DNA of 64,000 bases from JAEUSE01 sp964648985 (GTDB taxonomy: Bacteria; Patescibacteriota; Doudnabacteria; UBA920), in NCBI GenBank assembly GCA_964648985.1, contig CAZYMS010000004.1, positions 1 through 64,000 of the forward strand, given 5' to 3'. The translations under genes and the position numbers were made by a program. Under the pieces are notes generated by a model. It was given only the letters and a program-made list of their open reading frames with translations. It was not told the DNA's origin and searched no databases. Each line of letters starts with the position of its first letter. Position 1 is the stretch's first letter. This document shows, piece by piece, positions 7,863 through 16,176 of this stretch.

Positions 7863-8333
7863 ATGAAAAAATTACTTATTACTCAAAGTATTATTTTATT
7901 CAGTGGCACGTTGTTTGCGTGGTATAACGTGATCAGAAACTTTGTGCGATTCTACCACGTAGAAGGAACCATTTTCAAAATTCATAACTGCCTTATCCCC
8001 AACCCGGTAACCGAAGCCTGCTTTTATGGCGCAGTTGCGTTTCTTGTTGCGCTAATTTGGTCACTCGTTATTGTCCAGAAGGCAAAAGATAAAATCGTGC
8101 GTCAACAACGTTGCCTTTGGTGGTTCTTAGTGTTCGGCACAATATTTGCCTGGTGTAACGTAGCTCGGGAGTTTATTGCTTTTTATAGCGTTCAGTCGGG
8201 TCCGGTACTAGGATGTTCGGCAACGCCAATCGTAAATCCGTTTTATACCCCGTGCTTTACCGGAGCGACCATCTTTTTACTCGTAGCTTTCCTGGCTGGT
8301 AGTATTTATGTTTCGCTACACAAAGATTCATAA
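7863..8333 (+). CDS. Membrane protein with an internal duplication
   Basis: The 156-residue protein contains two copies of one two-helix unit. Copy one reads LFAWYNVIRNFVRFYHVEG...CLIPNPVTEACFYGA; copy two reads IFAWCNVAREFIAFYSVQSG...PIVNPFYTPCFTGA. Each copy places Cys residues around an NP motif in the loop after its first helix, which could form disulphides or bind a metal outside the membrane. The family is not recognised. The ATG at 7863 follows the DUF5652 stop by 4 nt. Confidence 0.65.
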   Translation: MKKLLITQSIILFSGTLFAWYNVIRNFVRFYHVEGTIFKIHNCLIPNPVTEACFYGAVAFLVALIWSLVIVQKAKDKIVRQQRCLWWFLVFGTIFAWCNVAREFIAFYSVQSGPVLGCSATPIVNPFYTPCFTGATIFLLVAFLAGSIYVSLHKDS

Positions 8334-8343
8334 CAATAATTAT

Positions 8344-8967
8344 ATGCATTTCAAAGACCGACAACACGCAGGAGAGCAGCTGGCGCACGTGCTTAAAAAG
8401 TATAAGGACAAGAATAGTGCCGTGTACGCTTTGCCGCGTGGCGGCGTAGTTGTGGGAGCAATGGTTGCTAAAACGCTACAAGCGCCGCTGAATCTGCTTA
8501 TCGTCCGAAAGATTGGCCACCCGTATAATCCTGAATACGCGATTGCCGCAGTTTTCGAGCATGGTGATATCGTCAGCAATGAAGAAGAGTTGTCACACGT
8601 TGACCCTGTGTGGTTCAAGAAAGCAGTAGCCGTAGAACGCGCCGAAGCAACACGACGGAGAAAGCTGTACTTAAAAAACAAGAAACCTATTCCGGCAAAA
8701 GACAAAGTGTGTATTATTGTAGACGATGGTCTCGCTACTGGCTTGACTATGAAGGTAGCAATACAAGAGTTACGTCGCCAAAAACCAAAGTCAATTATTG
8801 TTGCTGTGCCCGTAGCTCCAGCGGAAGTAGTTACGGAACTCGCGAAGTTAGTAGATGATATCGTTGTGCTATATGTCCCCACAGGCTTGTTCGCTGTCGT
8901 AGGTAGTTACTACCAAGACTTTGATCAAGTTACAGACGAACAAGTTATTACATTCATGAAAGGATAA
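8344..8967 (+). CDS. Phosphoribosyltransferase (PRTase) family protein
   Basis: The 207-residue protein has the type I PRTase fold: N-terminal ALPRGGVVVGAMVAKTL (residues ~29-45), IVRKIGHPYNPEYAIAAV as hood/flexible loop region, and the PRPP-binding loop VDDGLATG at 126-133, followed by VPVAP. The layout matches the stand-alone PRTases often annotated beside dienelactone hydrolase domains. The base acceptor is unknown. The ATG at 8344 is used rather than the upstream overlapping one. It is 7 nt before the next small gene. Confidence 0.85.
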   Translation: MHFKDRQHAGEQLAHVLKKYKDKNSAVYALPRGGVVVGAMVAKTLQAPLNLLIVRKIGHPYNPEYAIAAVFEHGDIVSNEEELSHVDPVWFKKAVAVERAEATRRRKLYLKNKKPIPAKDKVCIIVDDGLATGLTMKVAIQELRRQKPKSIIVAVPVAPAEVVTELAKLVDDIVVLYVPTGLFAVVGSYYQDFDQVTDEQVITFMKG

Positions 8968-8974
8968 AACTACT

Positions 8975-9196
8975 ATGCAAGAATCTAATAATTATATATG
9001 TGAACTTTGCGGTACGCGTATGGCAAGCAGTATAGATTACTCCGAGGACTTTGCTGTGCAAACAGCAGTGTCCGATCGCTTGGAAGCAAACACGGGCGAA
9101 CGAATAAACATAGCCACTATGAGCCGCTTGTGCGATGAGTGTTATAATTCACTTAATATTAACGATGATGAACTGGAAGCGGAAAATGTCCCATGA
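8975..9196 (+). CDS. Small zinc-ribbon-like protein
   Basis: The 73-residue acidic protein has CELCGT near the N-terminus and CDECYN about 40 residues later, a four-Cys arrangement (CxxC-x40-CxxC) typical of a zinc ribbon or zinc-finger dimer. The stop TGA (9194-9196) overlaps the ATG of the VTT gene (9193), so the two are probably translationally coupled. No specific family is recognised. Confidence 0.65.
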   Translation: MQESNNYICELCGTRMASSIDYSEDFAVQTAVSDRLEANTGERINIATMSRLCDECYNSLNINDDELEAENVP

Positions 9197-9777
9197 GTAT
9201 GTGGCACACTAAAAAAGGAAGATATGTACTCGCGCTTATTTCCGTAGTTCTGTTTGTCTGCGTGTCTTTAGTATTGTTTGTTGTCTTGAGCCCTGAGCAA
9301 ATAATACATTGGGTGGGGGCAAGGAATGCGTATGTTCTCATTTTCGTTATGGCCATTGCTGGGGGGTTTACCACTTTTAATATTATTCCATACCACCCCA
9401 TGTTAATTGCGCTGGCGGTTGGTGGCTTAAACCCGTACCTATTAGGAATGTTAGCAGCTACTGGTGTTACGTTAGGGGACTCAACTTCGTACTGGTTGGG
9501 AACACAGGGAAGGGTGTTATTGTCTGGGAAGACCAATAAGTGGTTTGACCGGATACATCGTCTGAGTGAGCAGAATGCAAAGCTCCAGATGTTTTTATTT
9601 TTTCTCTATAGCACTTTTATACCAACATCCAACGACCTCCTCACTATTCCTGCTGGTATTGCGCGTATTGCGTTTTGGCGAGTGATGATTCCACTGCTGC
9701 TTGGTAATATTATTTTTGACACTGCTCTGGCCTACCTTGCTACGCGCGCTCCCGACTTTATTCAAAGATATCTATAA
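9193..9777 (+). CDS. DedA/VTT-family membrane protein
   Basis: The 194-residue protein has five to six hydrophobic segments and the VTT/SNARE-associated (DedA-like) signatures: re-entrant region with IIPYHPMLIALAVGGLNPYLLGMLAATGVTLGDSTSYWLG and STFIPTSNDLLTIPAGIARIAFWR. These proteins act as lipid scramblases or transporters (for example undecaprenyl-phosphate flippases of the DedA family). The substrate here is not predictable. It is shorter than many homologues but complete at both ends. Confidence 0.8.
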   Translation: MSMWHTKKGRYVLALISVVLFVCVSLVLFVVLSPEQIIHWVGARNAYVLIFVMAIAGGFTTFNIIPYHPMLIALAVGGLNPYLLGMLAATGVTLGDSTSYWLGTQGRVLLSGKTNKWFDRIHRLSEQNAKLQMFLFFLYSTFIPTSNDLLTIPAGIARIAFWRVMIPLLLGNIIFDTALAYLATRAPDFIQRYL

Positions 9778-9823
9778 TAGTACTCATAACTGTACCGCAA
9801 CGCTCGTAATTAATATCAAACTT

Positions 9824-10621
9824 ATGGAAACAAAAATATCTATACAACACCTTATAGATCTTACGGGGAAAACCGCCATCGTTACCGGTGGTGCTATGGG
9901 AATTGGGTTTGGAATCGCATATCGATTAGCTGAAGCAGGAGCAAATGTAGTTATTGCCGATCTTAACGAAGAGGTCGGTAACCGAGCAGTAAAACAACTA
10001 ACTGTTCAAGGTTTTAAAGCTGTGTTTATCAAGGCTAACGTAGCCGAGGAACACGACGTGCAAGCTGCAGTTAATTTTGCTGTTACGACATTCGGGGCAC
10101 TTACTATTTTAGTAAATAATGCCGGTATCTATCCAATTGTTCCTATCATGCAAATGCAGGCAGCGGATTTTGAACAGATACTTAATGTTAACCTAAAGAG
10201 TGTTTTTCTGTTTACCAAGACTGCTAGTGAGGTGATGATTAAACAAGGTCAAGGCGGCAAGATTATTAACATTACTTCTGTAGATGCCCTACATCCTTCA
10301 TCGGTTGGTCTGGCGGTCTATGACGCTTCTAAGCACGGTCTCTGGGGCTTTACTAAAAACACTGCTTTAGAACTTGCTCCACATAGCATTCAGGTGAATG
10401 CTATTGCCCCGGGCGGTGTGGCCACCCCGGGTACGGGTGAAGGTAAATCTACGTCTCCGGAAATAGAAGAAATTCAAAAGAAGTTTAGAGACAAAATCCC
10501 AATGAAAAGAATGGGTACTCCGGATGAAATTGGCAAAGTAGCTTTATTTCTAGCTTCCGATTTATCTAGCTATATGACGGGTTCTCAAATAGTGGTAGAT
10601 GGAGGAGTTTTGCTCTCTTAA
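9824..10621 (+). CDS. SDR-family oxidoreductase
   Basis: The 265-residue protein is a classical short-chain dehydrogenase: cofactor loop TGGAMGIG (21-28), NNAG (98-101), catalytic Ser152, Tyr166 and Lys170 (YDASK), and PGG before the substrate loop. D46 at the end of strand 2 (VVIADLN) favours NAD(H) over NADP(H). It is close to glucose 1-dehydrogenase or 3-oxoacyl-ACP reductase-like SDRs; the substrate is not determinable. The ATG at 9824 gives the normal family N-terminus, so the longer upstream frame is rejected. Confidence 0.9.
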   Translation: METKISIQHLIDLTGKTAIVTGGAMGIGFGIAYRLAEAGANVVIADLNEEVGNRAVKQLTVQGFKAVFIKANVAEEHDVQAAVNFAVTTFGALTILVNNAGIYPIVPIMQMQAADFEQILNVNLKSVFLFTKTASEVMIKQGQGGKIINITSVDALHPSSVGLAVYDASKHGLWGFTKNTALELAPHSIQVNAIAPGGVATPGTGEGKSTSPEIEEIQKKFRDKIPMKRMGTPDEIGKVALFLASDLSSYMTGSQIVVDGGVLLS

Positions 10622-10755
10622 TATGCGGAAATACAAAGTCCTTACGCAGATATTCTCAATCATTGCCGTCCAATTAGTCGGTTATGTTGGAACATTATTT
10701 TAAATATTATCCTTGGGAAAAATTAAAATAGTTGAGCGGGCGTAGCTTGCAAGCC

Positions 10756-10790
10756 AAAAACCACCATTCGATACACTCATGGTGGTTTTT
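10756..10790 (+). terminator. Terminator after SDR gene (twin of 11288)
   Basis: AAAAACCACCAT (10756-10767) pairs with ATGGTGGTTTTT (10779-10790). The loop TCGATACACTC is almost the same as in the terminator after the next gene. Confidence 0.85.
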
Positions 10791-10834
10791 GCATTTGATA
10801 TGTATAATACGGGTATATTAACCTCATTTTTTAT

Positions 10835-11260
10835 ATGGCTACCATAAACCCTTGGATAAACTTTAACGGCAACGCGGAAGAAGCGTTCACCTTTTATAAA
10901 TCCGTCTTTGGCGGAGAGTTTGGCAAAATAGTACGGTTCAAAGACCTCGCCAGCGCTGACTTTCCTGTACCTGAAAATGAGGCGAATAAAATTATGTACA
11001 TTGCTCTGCCTATTGGACAAGGTAATGTATTAATTGGTAACGATGTCCCAGAAGTAATGGGCAAAGTTAACGAGCGTGAAAACCGAAGTAAAATTTCTGT
11101 GAGTGCGGATAGCAAGGAAGAAGCAGAAAAGTTATTTAACGGACTTTCTGCTGGGGGAGAGGTAGAAGGTCCAATGGGCGACGGCCCCTGGGGCTCCTAT
11201 GCCGGTATGTTCCGCGACAAATACGGCATTGAGTGGATAATTGAATTTTATTCCAAATAA
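10835..11260 (+). CDS. VOC-family (PhnB-like) protein
   Basis: The 141-residue protein has the PhnB-type vicinal-oxygen-chelate pattern: INPWINFNGNAEEAFTFYKSVFGGEF, MYIALPIGQGNVLIGNDVP, and the terminal GPWGSYAGMFRDKYGIEWIIEF. Proteins of this type are often annotated as 3-demethylubiquinone methyltransferase-like, but they usually lack shown enzyme activity. The metal-site residues are not clearly conserved here. It is bracketed by two nearly identical terminators and so forms a single-gene unit. Confidence 0.85.
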   Translation: MATINPWINFNGNAEEAFTFYKSVFGGEFGKIVRFKDLASADFPVPENEANKIMYIALPIGQGNVLIGNDVPEVMGKVNERENRSKISVSADSKEEAEKLFNGLSAGGEVEGPMGDGPWGSYAGMFRDKYGIEWIIEFYSK

Positions 11261-11287
11261 AATTTTTTTTGCCTGTAGGGACCATTT

Positions 11288-11322
11288 AAAAACCACCGTT
11301 CGATAAACTCACGGTGGTTTTT
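11288..11322. terminator. Bidirectional terminator between convergent genes
   Basis: AAAAACCACCGT (11288-11299) pairs with ACGGTGGTTTTT (11311-11322), loop TCGATAAACTC. It serves the + strand VOC gene and the - strand HIT-like gene. It differs from the 10756 hairpin by a compensatory A-T to G-C pair. Confidence 0.85.
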
Positions 11323-11331
11323 AATATTAAC

Positions 11332-11811
11332 TTATTCGCTCCAAGCGCTTTTGTACTTATCGGTTTGCAGTAATCTTTCTATCTCAAATCTAATTTCTTG
11401 AATATCTTCTGTATTGAGTGGCCTAAAGTTGTCGTAGAAACCGGTCTCTCGGTGGGGTAGCTGAACAGCGTCGCCATATTTTTGAATAGTAGCTGTGGTG
11501 GCACGGCCATATATTTGCATGTGAAGCGTTGGGCCTTCCGGCTTGAATACTCCCCAGTTGCCCATGTCTTGATAGTTTACAATCCCTATATCTACACCAC
11601 GTCTCGCCATTGCCAATTTTAGTGCCTCTCCTGCAACCATAGACAGCTTCATGTATTCAATGGCAAGTTTGGGGGATAGCTGTGTTCTATCACGCACCGC
11701 AATCTTGGGGAATATATACATATGACCACCTTCTGCTCGGTCAATGAAAGGCTTGGACGCGGCTTGTATGTAAAAGTTTTCTGTCTCGTAAATTGGAATT
11801 TGTGTTTGCAT
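11332..11811 (-). CDS. HIT-superfamily-like protein with an incomplete triad
   Basis: The 159-residue protein has the length and layout of HIT proteins, with an N-terminal sheet (FYIQAASKPFIDRAEGGHMYIFP), a helix, and a terminal GPTLHMQIYGRA where the His triad is expected. Only the first His remains (HMQIYG instead of HxHxH), so classic nucleotide hydrolysis is doubtful. The C-terminal tail LPHRETGFYDNFRPLNTEDIQEI extends past the motif. A binding rather than hydrolytic role is inferred; the assignment is tentative. Confidence 0.55.
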   Translation of the reverse strand: MQTQIPIYETENFYIQAASKPFIDRAEGGHMYIFPKIAVRDRTQLSPKLAIEYMKLSMVAGEALKLAMARRGVDIGIVNYQDMGNWGVFKPEGPTLHMQIYGRATTATIQKYGDAVQLPHRETGFYDNFRPLNTEDIQEIRFEIERLLQTDKYKSAWSE

Positions 11812-11937
11812 GGGACTAGTATAACAAAAATGTCTCTATCGTATAAGATGCTATAATAATGGTCAGTTTTATTCTACCCATGGGCGTGCGTGATTTTTGT
11901 GTTTGCGGGGTAAATTAAAGTTCTATATACTCTCGGC

Positions 11938-12384
11938 ATGGAACACAGACAAGAAGGACACCAAGAACTCCGCGAGGGTATTACTGCTTTAAAAGCAGTT
12001 GTTATACACGAGGGAAAATATCTGGTTTTAAGACGAGCGGAAGTGAAAAATGGGAAACCCAACGCCTTCCCGGGTTTGTACGACTTTGCTGGCGGTAAAC
12101 CAGAGTCGGGTGAAGAGCTTGGAGAAGCCTTAAAACGAGAAGTAAAAGAAGAAACGGGGTTAGACGTAGAAGCAGAAATGGTTGAGGGTGTGTACCCGGG
12201 CCAGCTCGGGAATACTCCCGTTACATTTATTATTTATGCAGTCAGAGTTTTATCTGAAGACATAACCCATGTCCGGCTGACTGGTGAGCACACAGAGAGC
12301 CTTTGGGTTACGGCACATGAGCTCAGGAGTTTGCCGAGCATGCCGTACATGGAAAGTTATTTAAACGATTTCCAGAAGATATAA
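11938..12384 (+). CDS. Nudix hydrolase
   Basis: The 148-residue protein has a complete Nudix box at residues 53-75 (G53-x5-E59-x7-REV-x-EE-x-GL), with the catalytic glutamates of REVKEETGL. The N-terminal strands ITALKAVVIHEGKYLVLRRA and the C-terminal EHTESLWVTAHELRSLP fit MutT-like enzymes hydrolysing nucleoside diphosphate derivatives; the substrate is unknown. TATACT (11926-11931) lies only 6 nt before the ATG, which suggests a leaderless transcript. A further TATAAT at 11852 is an alternative. Confidence 0.9.
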   Translation: MEHRQEGHQELREGITALKAVVIHEGKYLVLRRAEVKNGKPNAFPGLYDFAGGKPESGEELGEALKREVKEETGLDVEAEMVEGVYPGQLGNTPVTFIIYAVRVLSEDITHVRLTGEHTESLWVTAHELRSLPSMPYMESYLNDFQKI

Positions 12385-12390
12385 ATGCTA

Positions 12391-12432
12391 TAACAAGGAT
12401 CACCCTTGCGCAACGCGAGGGCATCCTTGTTA
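12391..12432 (+). terminator. Nested hairpin after Nudix gene
   Basis: TAACAAGGAT (12391-12400) pairs with ATCCTTGTTA (12423-12432). An inner stem CCCTTGCG/CGCGAGGG follows around CAA. No T-run follows. It belongs to a recurrent hairpin group described under findings. Confidence 0.6.
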
Positions 12433-12490
12433 CGAGTAAGCATTTTAAAGTTTGCTTTGGTATACTATAGAAAAGTATTAATAAAGAAAC

Positions 12491-12910
12491 ATGGAATTAA
12501 ATTATACAGCGATACTAGTCGCCACAATTGCGCAGTTTATTTTTGGGGCCATTTGGTACACACCCATCTTTGGTAAACTCTGGGGAAAGATTCACGAGTT
12601 CGACAAAGTCCCGGCTGACAAGCAAAAGGAAATGATGAAAAACATGTGGAAGCCTTTGCTGGTCCAGCTTATTGTAACTTTCATAACCAGCTTCGTGTTT
12701 GCATTGCTTTTGAACGGTTTCCCCACGGACTGGAACGTGTACGGCTTGGCATTCTTCTTCTGGCTAGGGTTTATTGTGCCAACGCAGGTGGCCGCAGTGC
12801 TGTTTGGTGGCACTAAGCCAGAGTGGGTGCTAACTAAAATAGCCATTATGGCCGGTGCAGCGCTCGGCTGCATGGAAATAGCCGCGGTTGTGTTTAAGTG
12901 GATGATGTAA
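12491..12910 (+). CDS. DUF1761 membrane protein
   Basis: The 139-residue protein has four transmembrane helices and the DUF1761 hallmarks: AQFIFGAIWYTPIFGKLWGK at the N-terminus, then WNVYGLAFFFWLGFIVP and a C-terminal GAALGCMEIAAVVFKWMM. The family is a small inner-membrane protein group of unknown role. An extended -10 promoter TGGTATACT (12458-12466) lies about 25 nt before the ATG. It is transcribed alone and followed by a 15-bp palindrome. Confidence 0.85.
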   Translation: MELNYTAILVATIAQFIFGAIWYTPIFGKLWGKIHEFDKVPADKQKEMMKNMWKPLLVQLIVTFITSFVFALLLNGFPTDWNVYGLAFFFWLGFIVPTQVAAVLFGGTKPEWVLTKIAIMAGAALGCMEIAAVVFKWMM

Positions 12911-12931
12911 TACAGACCACTACTATATAAA

Positions 12932-12962
12932 AGCCGTTACAATGGTCACCATTGTAACGGCT
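12932..12962. terminator. Perfect 15-bp hairpin between convergent genes
   Basis: AGCCGTTACAATGGT (12932-12946) pairs perfectly with ACCATTGTAACGGCT (12948-12962), centred on GGTCACC. It is between the + strand DUF1761 and - strand coiled-coil genes, so it could stop both. Confidence 0.7.
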
Positions 12963-12986
12963 ATTGTTATCTTTAAATTTCAAATA

Positions 12987-13349
12987 TTATTTGTATTCTA
13001 GCTCTGTAAGGTCTATGTGCACGTTGTTTTTTTCTGCAATTTTAGCAACCCAGCTTACAATAACATCTTGTCGGTGCTTGAGTTCTAGGTACCGTTCATT
13101 GGAAAGGTTCAAGTAGTTATTGACTGAGTTTCTAAGTCCTTCAATTTCGGTTTTAAGCCTTTGTTCCGTAGCGGCGAGGTCATCTTTGGTAGCCATTTCC
13201 GCTCGAATAGCAGCAATGTCATCTTTGGTAGCCATATTCGCAATGCCATCCTTAGTTGCCATTCTGCCGGTAATGTCCTCAAAACCCCTAGCTACCATAG
13301 CAGCTAAGTCGTCTAAGGTCATGGGTTGTTTGTTGTTACTCTCGTCCAT
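12987..13349 (-). CDS. Coiled-coil protein with ATKDD repeats
   Basis: The 120-residue soluble protein has repeated MATKDGIA, MATKDDIA and MATKDDLA units (~residues 30-60), then a long heptad region (EQRLKTEIEGLRNSVNNYLNLSNERYLELKHR) and a short end ITELEYK-like tail. Repeats of this kind form trimeric coiled coils in phage fibre-like and CPR hypothetical proteins. A structural or oligomerisation function is inferred; there is no signal peptide or membrane segment. Confidence 0.65.
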   Translation of the reverse strand: MDESNNKQPMTLDDLAAMVARGFEDITGRMATKDGIANMATKDDIAAIRAEMATKDDLAATEQRLKTEIEGLRNSVNNYLNLSNERYLELKHRQDVIVSWVAKIAEKNNVHIDLTELEYK

Positions 13350-13419
13350 ATATCAAGTATATCACTGCCTCCGAAGGAAGACAATTTGGATGGTGTGGTA
13401 GTAAAGCTTCGGTACATAT

Positions 13420-13496
13420 GCTGGATCCCCGGGTCTTCCGCCGTCGCCAAGGCTATGGTGGACAGGTCGCGGACTCGCCCGAGGATGGCAAACGGG
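13420..13496. repeat. GC-rich palindromic repeat (GGATCCCCGGG type)
   Basis: The segment begins GCTGGATCCCCGGGTC and ends GCCCGAGGATGGC, an imperfect inverted repeat with GC-rich interior, unlike the AT-richer surroundings. Related palindromes with GGATCCCCGGGTC...CCGGGGATGAC termini are scattered in many bacterial genomes. It fills the space between two - strand genes. A further relative, GCTGGATTCCGGT...ACCGGAATGAC, lies at 26795. Confidence 0.5.
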
Positions 13497-13497
13497 G

Positions 13498-13848
13498 CTA
13501 CTTTCGCAAAATCTTCTCCATTGGTTTTCCTTTTGCCAGTTCGTCTATGAGTTTGTCTAGGTAGCGGATTTCCTGCATAAGAGGTTCTTTAATTTCTTCT
13601 ACCCGTATGCCGCAAATAATACCAGTAATGAGTTTTCGCGCAGGGTTTAGCTTGGGGGCTTTTGCAAAGAAAGTCTCGAAGTCTGTTTGTTTTTTTATCT
13701 GAGCTTCTAGTTGTTTCTGTGTGTAACCCGTGAGCCAGTGAACAATTGCATCTACTTCTGCTTTGGTGCGGCCCTTTCTTTCTACCTTTGCTATATACAG
13801 GGGGTAGACCCTTGCAAAGCTCATTGTGTAAACTCTTTGTGTATCCAT
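13498..13848 (-). CDS. DUF2200 family protein
   Basis: The 116-residue protein matches DUF2200 from end to end: RVYTMSFARVYPLYIAKVER, KGRTKAEVDAIVHWLTGYT, DFETFFAKAP, LITGIICGIRVEEIKEPLMQ and IRYLDKLIDELAKGKPMEKI. The family is a single-domain cytosolic protein of unknown activity, common in many bacteria and frequently next to DUF1801-type genes. It is complete, starting MDTQRVY. Confidence 0.9.
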   Translation of the reverse strand: MDTQRVYTMSFARVYPLYIAKVERKGRTKAEVDAIVHWLTGYTQKQLEAQIKKQTDFETFFAKAPKLNPARKLITGIICGIRVEEIKEPLMQEIRYLDKLIDELAKGKPMEKILRK

Positions 13849-13930
13849 TTTTGTATTTTAGCATGCGTGCAGCAACTGCAGTATGAACATGCCATGATAT
13901 AATTACAGTACTTATTGGTCTGAAACTAAC

Positions 13931-16045
13931 GTGTGCATAAAAAACCAGATAATTACATTACGAACGTCGAGTATTTTTCTATCTGTCCTTGGCGTTGTAT
14001 GCACTGCATTCGTACTCGTACTCATATCTCCCGCTCAAGTCGTTCGTGCTGCTACTTCCAGCAACCTTCTTACTAACCCTGGTGCAGAAACAAGTGACTT
14101 CACGGGGTGGACTGTAGTGAACGGGGGAGATGGTTGGGCTATATCAGGTTTGTTCCACACGGGCTCTCGTAGTTTTATTACTTCATATTTTGACGGAACC
14201 CTTAGTCAGGAAATAAACCTTTCTAATGCAGGATATAATGGCACGGCCATGGACGCGCAGCCGTACATAGATGCGGGTGTGTGGGTCATGGGGTACGATT
14301 CCGGTTCGGGTACGAACGACCCCTATAGTGTGCGGGTTGAGCTCCGTGACGCGAGTCATGCAGCACTCGTCACCTGGGATACAGGGAGTCAAACAGCTAC
14401 GGGAAGCTGGGCAGAGGTTTCGCATAGGTTTACGAACTACGGCACTGGGGTGCGCTATGTATACATGAGGCTTACGGGCCGTTCTTCTGCATTTTGGGCA
14501 GGACAGTTTGGCGCGGCATTTGATGATGCTTCAGTAACACTGACCACCAGTGAACCGACTGGTTTTATCTCCGGAAGCTATTCGGACAATAATAGCGATG
14601 GCAAAGTAGACACGCTTACTGCAGCAGTGAATTTTTCCCCGCTTACCACGTGCGATGTGTCCAGTGGTGAACTTGCCTCGGATTGGACTTACAATGGAAA
14701 TTCTTTTGGTGGGAGTATAGCATCGGCGAGTTGCAACTTGTCCACGGGAACTATCACATTTACCCTTACCGGTGGGAGCGATCATTATACTGGCGGTACC
14801 GCGCCAACCATTGCCTATAACAATACTGATGGTGACAACTCCATTGCTAATTCTATTGGTGCCATGGGCACGGTAACTGCGTTTTCGTTGGCGGATAGCG
14901 CAGCCCCTGTACTTCAAGAGGGGACGCCAGTGACTAATCCAACAAACGACAATACTCCAAACTACTCTTTCTTTTCCTCTGAACAAGGCACTATTACCTA
15001 TGCTGGTGGCTGTACTTCTGCTACTACCACTGCCTTTGGAAGCGCAGGGAATGTTATTACGTTTTCTACGCTTGCAGACGGTACCTATGGTATTTGCACT
15101 ATTAAGGTAACAGATGGTAGCGGCAACCAGTCTGCATTGCTTGCAGTAACTCCGTTTACCGTAGACACGACTACGCCAAACATAACTGGCTTTACTGTAT
15201 CAATTCTCCGGAGCATTCTTACTGCCACATGGACCACAAATGAAGCCGCCTCTACCCAGCTGCAGTACGAGATCGGTGCGCTTAGTAACGCTACTTCAGT
15301 TGCAGATACGAGTCCGCGCACTACTTCACATACCGTTATTGTGTCCGGTGTGGACCCGTGTAATCCGTATACTGTTCGAGCAATAAGCGCGGATGCTACT
15401 GGCAATACTTCGCAAAGCTCATCTTTTAATATAGCTGCTCAGTCGTGCGGAGTTGCCCTGCCCATTGTTGCGTTCGCAGCGCCCGTGCTTCCCAGTACTG
15501 GTTTTCAAGTATCCGCTGCACGTATGGGTAATAAGCTCATTATAACGTCTAACGCTGGAGACGATGTGAAAACCATGGCTGTTGCTACTACCTCAGATTT
15601 TGCGAATACCGGGCAAATACCGTACGCCAAAGTTGTGGAGTGGGGTAGCGATATGCCAGGGTATTCAGGTACTGCAGAAAAAGTCTATGTAAAGTTTTAT
15701 ACTAGTTGGGGTCAGTCGAGTAGTGTCTACACTGCGCCAGTAGCAAACACTAAAGTCTTAGGAGTAATCACACCTGAAGTGGCAGCACCAAGTCCACCAA
15801 CCATACTATTTAAAACAACGTTAACCACACGAAGTAAGAGTCCAGAAGTAAAAGCTTTGCAGGAGTTGCTCAGAACCATGCCTGGCATATATCCAGAAGG
15901 GTTGGTAACTGGGTACTATGGAAGTGCAACCCGCAGTGCAGTGCAGCGCTTCCAGCTCCAGTACGGTATAGCGCAGAAAAATAGTGGTGGGTTTGGAATA
16001 GTTGGCCCTGCTACCCGAAAGCAGTTAAATGCATTAGTACGTTAG
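13931..16045 (+). CDS. Secreted surface protein with C-terminal peptidoglycan-binding domain
   Basis: The 704-residue protein starts at GTG (no ATG suits) and has a signal peptide ending VVRA-A (~residue 41). The order of domains is: a carbohydrate-binding-like sandwich (NLLTNPGAETSDFTGW, ~44-200), a cadherin/Ig-like module (DNNSDGKVDTLTAAVNFS...NTDGDNSIANSIG), an Ig-like module with paired Cys, a fibronectin-like module (TATWTTNEAASTQLQYEIG), a beta domain (FQVSAARMGNKLIITSNAGDDV...VYVKFYTSWG) also in the 1,086-residue protein, and PG_binding_1 at the end (~630-704: SPEVKALQELL, GYYGSATRSAVQRFQ, GIVGPATRKQLN). Attachment to peptidoglycan with outward Ig-like arms is inferred. Confidence 0.8.
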   Translation: MCIKNQIITLRTSSIFLSVLGVVCTAFVLVLISPAQVVRAATSSNLLTNPGAETSDFTGWTVVNGGDGWAISGLFHTGSRSFITSYFDGTLSQEINLSNAGYNGTAMDAQPYIDAGVWVMGYDSGSGTNDPYSVRVELRDASHAALVTWDTGSQTATGSWAEVSHRFTNYGTGVRYVYMRLTGRSSAFWAGQFGAAFDDASVTLTTSEPTGFISGSYSDNNSDGKVDTLTAAVNFSPLTTCDVSSGELASDWTYNGNSFGGSIASASCNLSTGTITFTLTGGSDHYTGGTAPTIAYNNTDGDNSIANSIGAMGTVTAFSLADSAAPVLQEGTPVTNPTNDNTPNYSFFSSEQGTITYAGGCTSATTTAFGSAGNVITFSTLADGTYGICTIKVTDGSGNQSALLAVTPFTVDTTTPNITGFTVSILRSILTATWTTNEAASTQLQYEIGALSNATSVADTSPRTTSHTVIVSGVDPCNPYTVRAISADATGNTSQSSSFNIAAQSCGVALPIVAFAAPVLPSTGFQVSAARMGNKLIITSNAGDDVKTMAVATTSDFANTGQIPYAKVVEWGSDMPGYSGTAEKVYVKFYTSWGQSSSVYTAPVANTKVLGVITPEVAAPSPPTILFKTTLTTRSKSPEVKALQELLRTMPGIYPEGLVTGYYGSATRSAVQRFQLQYGIAQKNSGGFGIVGPATRKQLNALVR

Positions 16046-16176
16046 TATGCGCTCGAAAATATAAAGACCCCGAATTTACATTGTTGCATTCAGCGTTTTT
16101 ATTATGAATAGATGTACGTACAAATGGCATACTATAAAAATATATTGACTAACTTGTCTACACTTAATTTTGCAGC

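Noticed and set aside
8340..8882. 180-codon - strand frame opposite the phosphoribosyltransferase
   Set aside because: Ser/Thr/Ala-rich shadow of a gene with clear PRTase motifs.
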